A DNA stretch of 46,999 nt from Hyphochytrium catenoides (Eukaryota > Sar > Hyphochytriomycetes > Hyphochytriales > Hyphochytriaceae). The notes beneath the pieces are model-generated. The model searched no databases. It worked only from the letters and a program-made list of their open reading frames with translations, and was not told where the DNA came from. The translations under genes and the position numbers were made by a program. The first letter of the stretch is position 1; the number at the start of each line of letters is the position of its first letter. Below are positions 9,527 through 19,192 of the stretch, piece after piece. The stretch is taken from assembly GCA_900088475.1 (NCBI GenBank), contig FLMG01000956.1, positions 1-46,999 on the forward strand. The letters are read 5' to 3'.

Positions 9527-12500
9527 GTGATCACCACATTTACGGCGTTGCACTTCTTGGAACCGACACTTCATCTCCCCACCCTTCCTATCGGGGCAGC
9601 CATGCCTTCCTCGGCAGCGAAGCTATCAAGCGGTAAAGCGGGAGAGCGAGTGCCTACAAGCCAGGTTCCGTACATTCGTGTGAAGTTGGCGTCCTTTGAG
9701 ACCGAAAGCAGCTTGGCTGACTGTATTCACCACTTTTTTCATGAAGACAGCAAATCATACCTGATCCTCGAGTGTGATGCCTTCTTCGAGAAGTCTCTTA
9801 TACTGCTCGCGAAGTTCCTCGTCGATCGCGCTGCTAGCCAGTATGAACGTGAGGGGAAGGATGTTCCTCACATTGCAAAGGAAGTCGTCTTCTTAGTTCA
9901 TCTCTCCCGTATACTTCTGGATGATGAAGAAGATGAGCCCTGGACATTATGCTTTGCGAAAGGCTGGCACATGTACCACATCGACAGTATCCTCATCCCT
10001 GAAGGTGGCTGGGAGACGCTTAAGTCTCACGTGGCAGCTGGTGGTATAGATGAGATCCTCAGTGACCGTGAGCTCATGGCAAGCCTGGTTCAAACGGAGC
10101 TTCTTCCATCTTTCCAACGCATTCGGCATGTTCAAGTGACTGGGGCCCAAGGGCGAGCTTCGATGGCTTCTCGTGTCCGTGATCTCTGCCGAGCAATTCA
10201 ACAGAATGTAAACGGGCGACTTTACGCCTTCTGCGACATCGTCCAGCAAGAAATCCTGAAAGAAACTGCTTCTCAAGTGGGAGGAAGGCACTGGTTACTG
10301 CCTGCAGTCACGGACCATGAGCTGCTTGAGCTCAGCTCGTTCTCACTGTTTGCGTGCATTCCAGCTTACCTCGGAAACCTAGTAAGAGGCCATCTCACAC
10401 GCCTCATCTACGTACTTGAGTCACAATCAGCGCTTGACGCCCTACTAGCTCCAGACATGCCGTTCCTTGAAGTGCTGGGCCAGGCGTTTCGCCAGGGCTA
10501 CGTCCTTGACGTGTTTCAAGCCACAGCGAAGAAAGACGGAGCCCAGATGTACGAGATTGAAAAGTTACACCTCGGGCTGCGCTTCCCGTTCTCTAAAGCT
10601 GCGTGGATGGTGACGCAGGAGTACCGATGCGCCCTAGAGCAAGAAGTGCGAGAGCTGCGCATTGGTAGTAAAGTCAGCCATGAGATCTTCACCTCGGACC
10701 ATCTTTGGCCTTTGAGACGCAAGTATTTGAGCCAGATCCGATCCGCAACTGAAAAGCTCTACGGACCGTTCTTCTCGCCTTCGGGGTCGATCGAGAAGGA
10801 TGAAAGACAACATGAGGACGCATCGCTCGATGACACCGTCACAGCTGTCCTCTCCCATGAAGTCTTTATTAAGGATATGATGCTGCTTTACGCATCCTCC
10901 CTTGTTATGGACCGCCCATACGAGGTCGAGTCGTCTGCCGAGATGCTGCAGCAGATAATGCCCCTCTTTGTCGACATTTCCGGTCTTTACCCGAAAGGAT
11001 TGAATGTAGAGCCTGGAGCTTGTCACATCGACATCTGGAACAACTGGGGGCCGCTCTCGGTTGTCCTTACGGTCTTACAGAGGATGCACTCAACATCGAA
11101 GCTAACGATCCTGGAAGCTCTGGTCGCCTCTGGTCAAGAGCACAGACAGAGAGACCGTCTCATGTATGATTTAGCGACGAAGTGTTGCGCTCTACACCTG
11201 GAGTCTTGCTGTCGTGAATGGGACAACCCTGGCAGTTGGTTGGGAGGTATAGATCGCACCTTGGCGGATGTTAAAGAGCTGCTAGCGGCGACGGGTACCT
11301 TGGAGCTTGATGGGTCACTTGGTGAAGTTGACGACAGTCTGGCATTGCTGAAAAACTTCTACTTGCTGCGAGTGATACAGGACCTAGCACATGCGGCTCC
11401 TCGGAACGTGGTCCAGATGTTGAAGACTGGAGAAGAAGAGAGACTGGCTTTGGACGTCAACTTCTTGCAGCAGATCCGGGGATGGGCCCGTGAGTGCGAG
11501 AACATCAGATCTCCTCGTGAATGTCTGGCGACCGTGGCTGAGCGCTTTCTCTTCGTGGCCTCAGAGTGCTTCGTCCCTACCGTGGAGTGTGAGTCTATTG
11601 TTCAGGCCGATCTCTTCCTTGCAATCTGCGATTGTCTCAACGATCTTTCCAGCGATCCTCCAATAGCTGTGGCCCAACTATTGAGCCTCTTCTTGCTGCA
11701 GATATGGTCCGCCTTAACCGGATGTGTGAGTAACTCCGACGACGGAGAGAACGATTTATCCTTTCTCCTGAACAATCGAATGAGCAAGGAGCAGTTGCAC
11801 ATGTTAGACGGTGTTATCGCTTCGTTGTCACGCGCGAAAGGCACGCTGCTAGAGATTATGATACTCGATATCCTCCTGGTAGAGCAATTCTTCCCCTCCA
11901 GTGCCGAGTCGAGCAGTGACGGAGGACAAGACAGAGAGCAAGATGTATCAACGGCGTCAGACGACTCTCTGACTCCGCAACATTGTACACTGTTTGAAGC
12001 GGCATTTCGGAACCTGAGAGAGCAAGTGTCGTCAGCGTCATCTCAAGCTAGTGACCAAACTGCGGGAGATCCTCGTCTCTTCATTCACTGGTATTCTCAC
12101 GCTATGGTGAAGGGGTTCTTAGAAAAGGCAGCAGAGCAGCTATCGGCGACTCAACTCACGGGAATTGCCCTCAGTTCTTTGAATGCCGTCCTCGGCTCTA
12201 CACAAGAGAGCGAGTTGACTAGCCATCTCCGTCTTTACTTCCTGAAGTGCCTGGGAGGAGATCTGGATCAGCTCCGAAAGGACTGTGCGGAAGGCGGCAC
12301 GTATGCCATCTCCTGTCCCTGGCTAGCTCGAATGGGCTTTCAAGAAGCATTGTCACAAAGCTCCCTCCCTTTCAACTTCTTCAAACACAATTCTCACCTC
12401 GCAGCGATGCCGGAAGTCAGAGGTGCTAAGGGAAGAGACTCAGATGTGAGTTCGACGCCTATTAGCGTCATTGACGTATGGGAAGCAGCTGCAGAGTACC

Positions 12501-15334
12501 AACCGCCGAGGATGTCACTGCTGAGAGAGTACGTTAACGATATCCTTCATGACAAAGTTCCTGAGGCTGCAGTAGCCAAAGCGCAGGCTCTTTCCGCAAT
12601 CACTTTAACAAAGCTCTGCAGTGGAACAACTTCGAGGATCTCACGACAGAGGAAAGAAGCTGTCGCTAATGAGCTGAACCGCCTTTCAACGTCACTGCTG
12701 TGCGGCGTCCGGTCTCATGGCTCCTTTGCACAACTCGCAGCTCTGGAGTTTGAGAACTGTGATGGCGTGTTTGAGCAGGCTGTGGAAGGGCGACAAGCCT
12801 CCATCGACGCGATGCTTATGTCTCTGACTCTGACTGCCATTGCTGAGACCGGCAAGCACCCCACGAACCTGCTCAGTCAATACTTTGTTGCTCCTGAAAA
12901 TAGCGTCACAAGTCCTCAGACCTTTGTTGTTGGTGCAGAAGCAAATTCACTGAGTGAAATAATGCGAGCGCTAGGGCTCGCGACTGTGACACGGTATCAG
13001 TGCTCCTGCGGTTTCAAGTACCTTGTGGGGGAGTGTGGACATGTGACGCATGATGTAGAGTGTAGCTGTGGTCAGCGGTTGGGCGGGGCAGTGTATGGCG
13101 TCCCGCACCCTGGTCAGACAATGATAGATGAGCAGCCTGTGACACCTCACAGTGTGGAGGATGAACCGGGCTATATCTTCTCTTTGGCCGCCAGAGATCA
13201 ACTGCAACGGAAGGAGAGACAGCTCACTCCCATTCTTTACCGTATGCTTTCTCTCTTTGTCCACACGGTCCTCTTTGCCCACGCACTGGTCCGAAGAAGG
13301 AAGTCTACGCTTGTGCTCCCTGGTGACGTTGTCAAAGAGAGCAGCGAGTTGAAGCACTGCTGGGAGTTTATGAGGGCCAACTTCAACGTTTTGACTGCTG
13401 AAGCATCCATCCCTGAAGGCAGAGAGACCATCCTAGGAGCATTCCTCCATGAGGCGCTACGCACTGTGGTCAGTAGCCGACAACTACGCGGTAGAGCACC
13501 AGCCTCGCCAGAAGCCCGACTGGCGTGGGAGGTGTCGTTTGCCCAAGTGAGCCAGCCTCTCGTTGACCGTAGGATGGAAGAAGGCATTAGATTCCTGGCC
13601 GAGTTTGCAGATCACCCGATCAGTGCCTTTGAGAAGGACTTTAAGGAGCTTCGCCAGCCACTGTGGAGCTCAATCTCATGCAGTGGCTTTTACCGTCTGA
13701 CAAAACCACTGACCTTTGATGCACTAATGGTCGCCTTCCAACGGAACGAGAGTCATCGCGAAGAATTCCCGCTTGTAGACGTGTTGCTACGGAACAGAGA
13801 GAAGCTGTCTCTCATCTCTTGTCTGAGTGTCTTCACCTCATGGATGGTAGCTCTCCGCAAGGAGTTCAACTTACGCATCTCTCGGCGTGAGGCTGAAGAG
13901 GCCACGCACAGAGACCTCTGGACGCGAAAAGACGGCAGCGGTTTCCCGACTCAGTTGACTAAGGAGGACTTTGTCGAGTATCGAGAGGCGTGGAACTACT
14001 TCCGTTGTAATTATAAGCAGGACAATCCTACAGACTTTGTCATTCGGGACGAGTGTAAGGAGATTACTCTGTGGGAGATGGCTGAAGACTGCAGTCTCAT
14101 CTGCTCCTGCTTCAATCACTATGACACTGGCCGTGTGCTGGGTCTCGTCGTGTCCAAGCTTGCTACCTTCCAGAATGAGTTCGTCACAGAAGCTCTCAAC
14201 GTGAAAGTAGGTGGGAAGAATCTAGTCTGTAGCCTGGAGACACAAGAGATACAACGAGCCACGGAGGACCAATTCATCTGTTATAACGAGCAAGAGCTTT
14301 GGGAGAGCATGCTCAAGCCATACGGACACGTGCGGCTCGAGTATGGAAGAGGATGTGAACATCTCTTTGACTTTCAACGCATTGAGCGGGTCATCCTCCA
14401 CGAGCTTGTCAACGGAAAGTGTATATTTTCCAACGCTGATGACGTGAGAAAGATCTCCCCTGTCGTGTTTATTGATGAGACCTTCATCAACGACAAGCAG
14501 CTCTTTCAGAGCATCCAAGCAAAGATTGAACAGAAGCCGCTACCTGATGCCGAGCTCATCCGTGCTGACAAGTATGTGCAGAGTCTCCAAGAGGTCAGCA
14601 AAAAGCTCTTGCCAGCCGTTGAAGCCGTGCTCTTCATAGTCTACCACGCCAAAGAAGCCTTCAGCCCTCAGATGACACTGCTGGAATTATCAGAGACCTG
14701 GCTGGACATCGTCAATCGGGATCGCATGCTTAGCTATCACAAAGGCGGTAGTCCCGTCACGACTCTACCGCTAGAGAACTTGGAAGCGCTGTATGAAGTG
14801 CTGGAGGACACGATATCGGACTCAGTCCTCGTAAACATCGATGCTGCGGCTTATGGGAAGCCCTTTGAAGACATTGAGTTACTGACTCACACTGCCATGC
14901 ATGTGGGCGGTTGGGTCGCGTTTGAGCACGGCTTCCGGAGGTTCATCATGCGATACCTGCGGCGCCCTGACCCGATCAATCCCGCTCATCCGTTACACTT
15001 CTATCTGACCGAGCTCGTTCGATTCCCTCGTGGCAGCAAGGATCTATCAGCAAACGAAGCTCTGGGGGACTCATGGGAGAAATACACGGTGCAACAGAGT
15101 TTGTCCATACTCGCGGCAGTGCGCAAGAAGATCCAAGAAGAAAGGGAGGCGGAGATGGCCAGGTCTAACCCTCGTTATCGTGATGGTGCTCCCGCTGGTG
15201 AAGGTCAAGTGCCCCTTCGGTCCAACAGGATGCAGCGTCAAATAGGCAGAGAAGGGAGCAAGCGAGGAGGAGCGCAATCATCGAGTGTGAGAATGCCCTT
15301 AGGAGGCGGTCGGAAGTATCGACCAGGTCTGTGA
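9527..15334 (+). CDS. RNF213-like: RNF213/mysterin-like protein, C-terminal E3 module with RZ finger
   Basis: This 1,935-codon frame continues the preceding one; the two add up to about 5,100 residues, near the 5,207 of human RNF213. The first codon is GTG, not a real start: the frame is already open from 9470 and its first residues (VITTF) align with the segment that follows the AAA ring in animal RNF213. Residues 1159-1182 carry an RZ-type zinc finger (C1159, C1161, C1170, H1172, H1175, C1179, C1181, then a GG). RZ fingers are found in RNF213 and ZNFX1, and the RZ finger supports ligase activity in RNF213. No C3HC4 RING is visible where the animal protein has one; residues of about 330-480 are nearly free of Cys. 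The C-terminal 750 residues look like the helical E3 shell/core. Whether this protein is a ligase here is inferred from the RZ finger. Confidence 0.9.
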   Translation: MITTFTALHFLEPTLHLPTLPIGAAMPSSAAKLSSGKAGERVPTSQVPYIRVKLASFETESSLADCIHHFFHEDSKSYLILECDAFFEKSLILLAKFLVDRAASQYEREGKDVPHIAKEVVFLVHLSRILLDDEEDEPWTLCFAKGWHMYHIDSILIPEGGWETLKSHVAAGGIDEILSDRELMASLVQTELLPSFQRIRHVQVTGAQGRASMASRVRDLCRAIQQNVNGRLYAFCDIVQQEILKETASQVGGRHWLLPAVTDHELLELSSFSLFACIPAYLGNLVRGHLTRLIYVLESQSALDALLAPDMPFLEVLGQAFRQGYVLDVFQATAKKDGAQMYEIEKLHLGLRFPFSKAAWMVTQEYRCALEQEVRELRIGSKVSHEIFTSDHLWPLRRKYLSQIRSATEKLYGPFFSPSGSIEKDERQHEDASLDDTVTAVLSHEVFIKDMMLLYASSLVMDRPYEVESSAEMLQQIMPLFVDISGLYPKGLNVEPGACHIDIWNNWGPLSVVLTVLQRMHSTSKLTILEALVASGQEHRQRDRLMYDLATKCCALHLESCCREWDNPGSWLGGIDRTLADVKELLAATGTLELDGSLGEVDDSLALLKNFYLLRVIQDLAHAAPRNVVQMLKTGEEERLALDVNFLQQIRGWARECENIRSPRECLATVAERFLFVASECFVPTVECESIVQADLFLAICDCLNDLSSDPPIAVAQLLSLFLLQIWSALTGCVSNSDDGENDLSFLLNNRMSKEQLHMLDGVIASLSRAKGTLLEIMILDILLVEQFFPSSAESSSDGGQDREQDVSTASDDSLTPQHCTLFEAAFRNLREQVSSASSQASDQTAGDPRLFIHWYSHAMVKGFLEKAAEQLSATQLTGIALSSLNAVLGSTQESELTSHLRLYFLKCLGGDLDQLRKDCAEGGTYAISCPWLARMGFQEALSQSSLPFNFFKHNSHLAAMPEVRGAKGRDSDVSSTPISVIDVWEAAAEYQPPRMSLLREYVNDILHDKVPEAAVAKAQALSAITLTKLCSGTTSRISRQRKEAVANELNRLSTSLLCGVRSHGSFAQLAALEFENCDGVFEQAVEGRQASIDAMLMSLTLTAIAETGKHPTNLLSQYFVAPENSVTSPQTFVVGAEANSLSEIMRALGLATVTRYQCSCGFKYLVGECGHVTHDVECSCGQRLGGAVYGVPHPGQTMIDEQPVTPHSVEDEPGYIFSLAARDQLQRKERQLTPILYRMLSLFVHTVLFAHALVRRRKSTLVLPGDVVKESSELKHCWEFMRANFNVLTAEASIPEGRETILGAFLHEALRTVVSSRQLRGRAPASPEARLAWEVSFAQVSQPLVDRRMEEGIRFLAEFADHPISAFEKDFKELRQPLWSSISCSGFYRLTKPLTFDALMVAFQRNESHREEFPLVDVLLRNREKLSLISCLSVFTSWMVALRKEFNLRISRREAEEATHRDLWTRKDGSGFPTQLTKEDFVEYREAWNYFRCNYKQDNPTDFVIRDECKEITLWEMAEDCSLICSCFNHYDTGRVLGLVVSKLATFQNEFVTEALNVKVGGKNLVCSLETQEIQRATEDQFICYNEQELWESMLKPYGHVRLEYGRGCEHLFDFQRIERVILHELVNGKCIFSNADDVRKISPVVFIDETFINDKQLFQSIQAKIEQKPLPDAELIRADKYVQSLQEVSKKLLPAVEAVLFIVYHAKEAFSPQMTLLELSETWLDIVNRDRMLSYHKGGSPVTTLPLENLEALYEVLEDTISDSVLVNIDAAAYGKPFEDIELLTHTAMHVGGWVAFEHGFRRFIMRYLRRPDPINPAHPLHFYLTELVRFPRGSKDLSANEALGDSWEKYTVQQSLSILAAVRKKIQEEREAEMARSNPRYRDGAPAGEGQVPLRSNRMQRQIGREGSKRGGAQSSSVRMPLGGGRKYRPGL

Positions 15335-15630
15335 GAAGGAGAAAAGGAGGGGAGAAGAGAGACATAGTTCTATTTATTTATGGGAATGTCACTATTTGTG
15401 CTAATGTTTATTCTCTGTGCCTTATACGCTACTTACCACACAGCCGATGAGCAGCAGATTCCTCTCTCTCTCTCGCTCTGTGTGTCCCCCACTCTCCTTC
15501 CCTCCTCTCGCTCTCTTCCTCGCATACTCTCTTTTCCTTCTTAAACTTCATCATAGACTACACCTATCAATCTTTGTCACAGGGATTGTAGAGATGTCAA
15601 AGTCCTCCAACAGTCGGGCATTGACCGCAC
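15335..15630. other. Convergent intergenic stretch downstream of the RNF213-like gene
   Basis: This is a pyrimidine-rich stretch with short CT runs around 15460-15530. It lies between the stop of the plus-strand giant gene and the stop of a minus-strand gene, so it probably holds both 3' UTRs. I see no convincing coding frame in it. Confidence 0.5.
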
Positions 15631-16479
15631 TTATAGGACGAGAGAAGTCGGCTTCAAAATGGTCATGTCCCACGTGGCTTTGCCCTTAATGCAGGCCGGG
15701 CAGCCACAGACAGAGCAGTGGTGATGGAGGTGGAACACCTCATTCGTGGTATAACCCGTGGTGTGATCGTTCTTGATGAAGTTAACTTTGTAGGGCTCGT
15801 AGTAGGCCCAGAGAGCTCCCCGCCTGAAGCAGAAGGTACAGTCATACTCTGTGAGCTCCGTGGGTGGCTCCGCAAGTTCGTACTCTGTCGCTCGATAGTG
15901 ACACTTCGCTTTTTGATGGGCATGGTGGCGACTGACAGCACTGGACAACAGCACTGGACAGGTCTAGAGTTCAACAAATTGTGATGATGTGCTCACGAGT
16001 CAGTGGGGTGGTAGGGAGCTGGGTCGTGAAGCTAAAATGGAGACTGCTGCTGAACTGGACTGGTGTCCTTCTAGCAGAAGGACGGGCACTGCGATAATGC
16101 TTTCGTCTCATGAGCATACCGTCTAGTAATAAGGAATGGAAAGTGTTGCACATTGCACAGCTAACTTGATCCTCCACGGCCCCATTCTTCGCCTCGACCT
16201 GCATAATAGCGGCATTGGCAAGTAAGAGAGGGAGGCATTACACAGATTGGAAGGGCCATGGTCCGTCATAAACTGCTGACAATCGGAGAGGAAGTGACTC
16301 ATTATAAAGCTCCACGTTTCTAGGTAGAGATTATCAAAAGAGAGGGAGGTGCCTGGTCCTGTCTCTAATGAAGACATCTGCTGCTCGTCTTTGCCGGAGT
16401 TGAACCGGGCGACAAAACCGAGAGCGGCATTTATAAACTGTTTCCGCTTTCCTCTTCCCATGTCGGCCCGCAGCGCCAA
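15631..16479 (-). CDS. Unrecognised Cys/His-rich small protein gene, probably two or three exons
   Basis: Three minus-strand blocks look like exons of one gene, read from high to low coordinates. The 5' block (about 16462-16240) encodes a Lys/Arg-rich start near MGRGKRKQF. A middle block after a possible acceptor near 16199 encodes VEAKNGAVEDQV followed by CAMC. A 3' block (about 15925-15631) contains CTFC and, 36 residues later, a HLHHHCSVCGCPAC cluster before the stop. The paired Cys/His groups (CxxC, CxxC, HHHCxxCxCxxC) suggest zinc binding. I do not recognise the family and the exon joins are not settled; an alternative frame is also open over 15663-15977. The gene is convergent with the RNF213-like gene. 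Confidence 0.35.
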
Positions 16480-16548
16480 ATCTTGCAGCCTAATCTAATC
16501 TCTCTGTCTTTTTTTTCTCTCCTTGTGCATGACGTGCTGTCTCTATCT

Positions 16549-18027
16549 CTAGGGTGCTGCATCGTCGATCCCTAATGACTTGAGAAGATATCCGATAAAG
16601 TACCCGCTACCTGCTGCCACGGTGCCATTGAAGGCCATAATCGCACCACTTCGAGTCCATGGCTGTCCCACAAACTTACCCTTGAACACTATTAGAAGTA
16701 ATAGAAGGCGGCTTAGGAGACACAGTTGGAGTTTTGAATAACAGAGAGGAGAAGGCGAAGAAAGAGGAAGCAACAAAACATGTCAACGCCACGGACTGCA
16801 TTGAACTCGCAGACAAGTTTTCTTCCACAAAGGGACGGACGCAAAACAACAGGAAGCACAGAGCCGGCTTGGGAAATGAATAAAGAGAGAGAGAGAGGAC
16901 AGACAGAGAAGAAAGAGGAAGGGACAGAGAGAGAGGGAACGAGATATAGAGAAGAAAAGAGGGACTCTAGGAAGAAATCAGAAGCTAAAGAAAGAGAAAG
17001 GAGGAAAGAGAGGGAATGGACGCGCTAACGGGCTCGAAGGTGTCAGCTGAAGAATAGCTAGTGAGGGCCAGCAGTGAGAAAAGGAGAGCACTGGCGGCGC
17101 ACAGGGGACAGATACAAGGCTGAGAAGTTTGCCTTCATTCTCACCTTGACGGCACCAAGCATGAACAAAGTGACGAATGTCATCAGACAGGAAAGGGTCA
17201 GCATCGTATCGCCCTCCGCGTGCACTCCAGGAATAAGGCCGAAGAGGTAGGGAACCAGAGGGATTGAACCGAAAAGCATAAAGGATAGGAATGTGACGAA
17301 ACCTGAGGTATAGAAAGAGGAAGAGAGAATAACGGGAGAACATAGAGAGTTAGAAGAAAGGGACAAATGCGAGAAACGAAAGAGGACTCATCGTTACGCG
17401 TTCTCTCAGGAGGTTGAAGAGTTGAGACGGTGGAAGAAGCAAGGAAGCTTGAGCCAACAGACTGATGCAACGCGCTATTTGAGCGACAAACATACTCAGG
17501 AGGTTTGGAGAGTTGAGACGTGTGGAGAAGCAAGGAAGCCTGAGCCAACAGACTGATGCAACGCGCTATTTGAGCGACGAAAGTAAATGGAGCAAGAGGT
17601 AACGAGCCAAACGAAGGAATTGCATCTAAGGCTCCCCCTTTCTCCCTCCATCCCAATGGAGATAGAGACTAGCGCTGCAGAAGGAGAGAGAGAGCGAATG
17701 TTCCACAATAATTGAGGAGAGAGTGACGGATAAAGAGCAAAAACAAAGAAAGAGATAGAGAAAGAAGAAGAACACAGAGAGGCAGCATAGAGAGAGGGGT
17801 GGGGAGGAAGAGATGTGTGAAGCACAAAGATACCTCCGAACCAAGGATTCTCGTCATCATCGGCTGGCATGATGTTGAGCTCTTCAATCATCATGATATC
17901 CACAAAAGCTTCTTTATATTTGGAGAGAGTCGACACCACCAGTCGCGCGTCCTCCTTGCTAATCCCATTTTTCTCATAGATTTCCACCATTTCATCCATC
18001 TCACCCTCGGGATAGTTTTCAAGCTCC
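16549..18027 (-). pseudogene. VIT/CCC1-family (vacuolar iron transporter-like) gene lacking its N-terminal helices
   Basis: Three exons on the minus strand join in phase: about 18026-17834, 17302-17145 and 16680-16549. Their introns begin GT and end AG (17833-17303; 17144-16681). The first exon carries the charged cytosolic domain of VIT proteins (ELENYPEGE, EMVEIYEKNGISKEDAR, DIMMIEEL, DENPW). The second has two membrane helices (FVTFLSFMLFGSIPLVPYL and a second ending GAVK). The third has the last helix (GKFVGQPWTRSGAIMAFNG) and the stop at 16549. VIT/CCC1 proteins export Fe2+ or Mn2+ into vacuoles. The family's first two helices, which carry conserved transport residues, are absent: the sequence immediately upstream is the acyltransferase remnant. 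It may be a truncated pseudogene, a 3' part of a chimeric transcript, or evidence of a deletion. The retained exons are intact, so short-protein expression cannot be excluded. Confidence 0.7.
17405..17580. repeat. Two-copy tandem repeat, period about 90 bp, inside the VIT intron
   Basis: Copies at about 17405-17489 and 17495-17580 share the sequence from CTCAGGAGGTT through GAGCCAACAGACTGATGCAA to TTTGAGCGAC, with few mismatches. Both lie in the intron between the first and second VIT-like exons. Confidence 0.85.
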
Positions 18028-18819
18028 CTAAATGACAGAGGAGGAGAAGGAGACGAACCTGCGTCAGCATCCTATAAGTGAAGATCTCGTTCCAGATATA
18101 ATAGTCTCATAAGAGGGCGAGAACCGTTGGAAGGGAAGAGAGATAACTACAGGTTGCACTGGTACACCGGCAAGGAAAGCACCTGATCGGAAACCGATGA
18201 GGCTTGTTCCATTAGAGGTTTTTCCTACAGGAGACAGGGAAGGGAAAAATAGAGGAGAGACCAGTGGGTAACAACAACGATAAGGGAGATATCTGAAGGG
18301 TTTATCCGCCGACGACTCAACTCTTCCTCTCTCGTTGCTCTGTCTGTCGGTCAAGAAGTCTCACTCTCACTCTCGTTCACTGATCTTTTGTCTTCCATCC
18401 CCTCTCCCTTGACTCACCCTTCGGGAAGAGAAGTAGGGGTATATATGAACCAGGTGGGGCCTTCGCCATTGAGTCTAATAATCGCTTAAGAAGAGCAGCG
18501 GCGCCTCCTGCTGCCCTCCTTTTATTATCAACCGCGACCGACTGAAGGATCTACGGCGCATGAAGGGGAGAAGGAAGATCAACAGGGAGACGAGGATAGG
18601 TACAAGGGTGAGGAGGGTAGAGAGAGAACTGAAAGAGAGGTAGCACAGCAGATGGTAAAAGATAGACAAACAGCTGGAATTCGCGTTGATCGAGAAGAGA
18701 CAGAGGGGAGGGAGGAGAGAGGCTTCTCAGGCAGAAGCTTACGGAGGACAGGATCTGGCGTCTCCAAAACGAAGCCTACAAGGGAAAGGCACAGAGGCAC
18801 AGAAGAATATAGAACAGAG

Positions 18820-18864
18820 AGAGAGAGAGAGAGAGCGCGCGCGCGAGAGAGAGAGAGAGAGAGA
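18820..18864. repeat. GA-rich microsatellite with a central CG run, in an acyltransferase intron
   Basis: A run of GA dinucleotides is interrupted by a short alternating GC stretch and then resumes. On the minus (sense) strand it forms the pyrimidine tract of the intron 18879-18776. Confidence 0.85.
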
Positions 18865-19155
18865 AAGAGAAAACCGTACCTCTCTTGCGATTGCCCCTAC
18901 GAAAGGCAACTGAAGACAACCCTCCTTCATGACAAAGGAAGGGCACAATAAGGACGCCATAGAAGAGAATCTCCACGATAGAGACGTGGTTGGAGACGAT
19001 AACGTGCACCTCTTCCTTATCCTTTCTCTGCTTTCGCCCTGATGACTGATCTTCTCCGTAGACCTCAATGTAATGATGAAAGCCCATAGAGAATAGCAGC
19101 GCCCTGTTGTGCGAACAGTGAAGGATGATGAAGGATGAGGACATCATTCTCTCTC

Positions 19156-19169
<14 letters not shown>

Positions 19170-19191
<22 letters not shown>

Positions 19192-19192
19192 A
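19170..19192. repeat. (CA)n microsatellite preceded by a CT run
   Basis: About eleven CA dinucleotides follow a CT run. It lies within the intron between acyltransferase exons 19640-19435 and 19103-18880, whose donor is probably GC rather than GT. Confidence 0.9.

Noticed and set aside
18064-18354. Stand-alone 96-codon minus-strand protein
   Set aside because: Its second half is an exon of the acyltransferase (TSNGTSLIGF..GVPVQPV); the first half is intron sequence read through.
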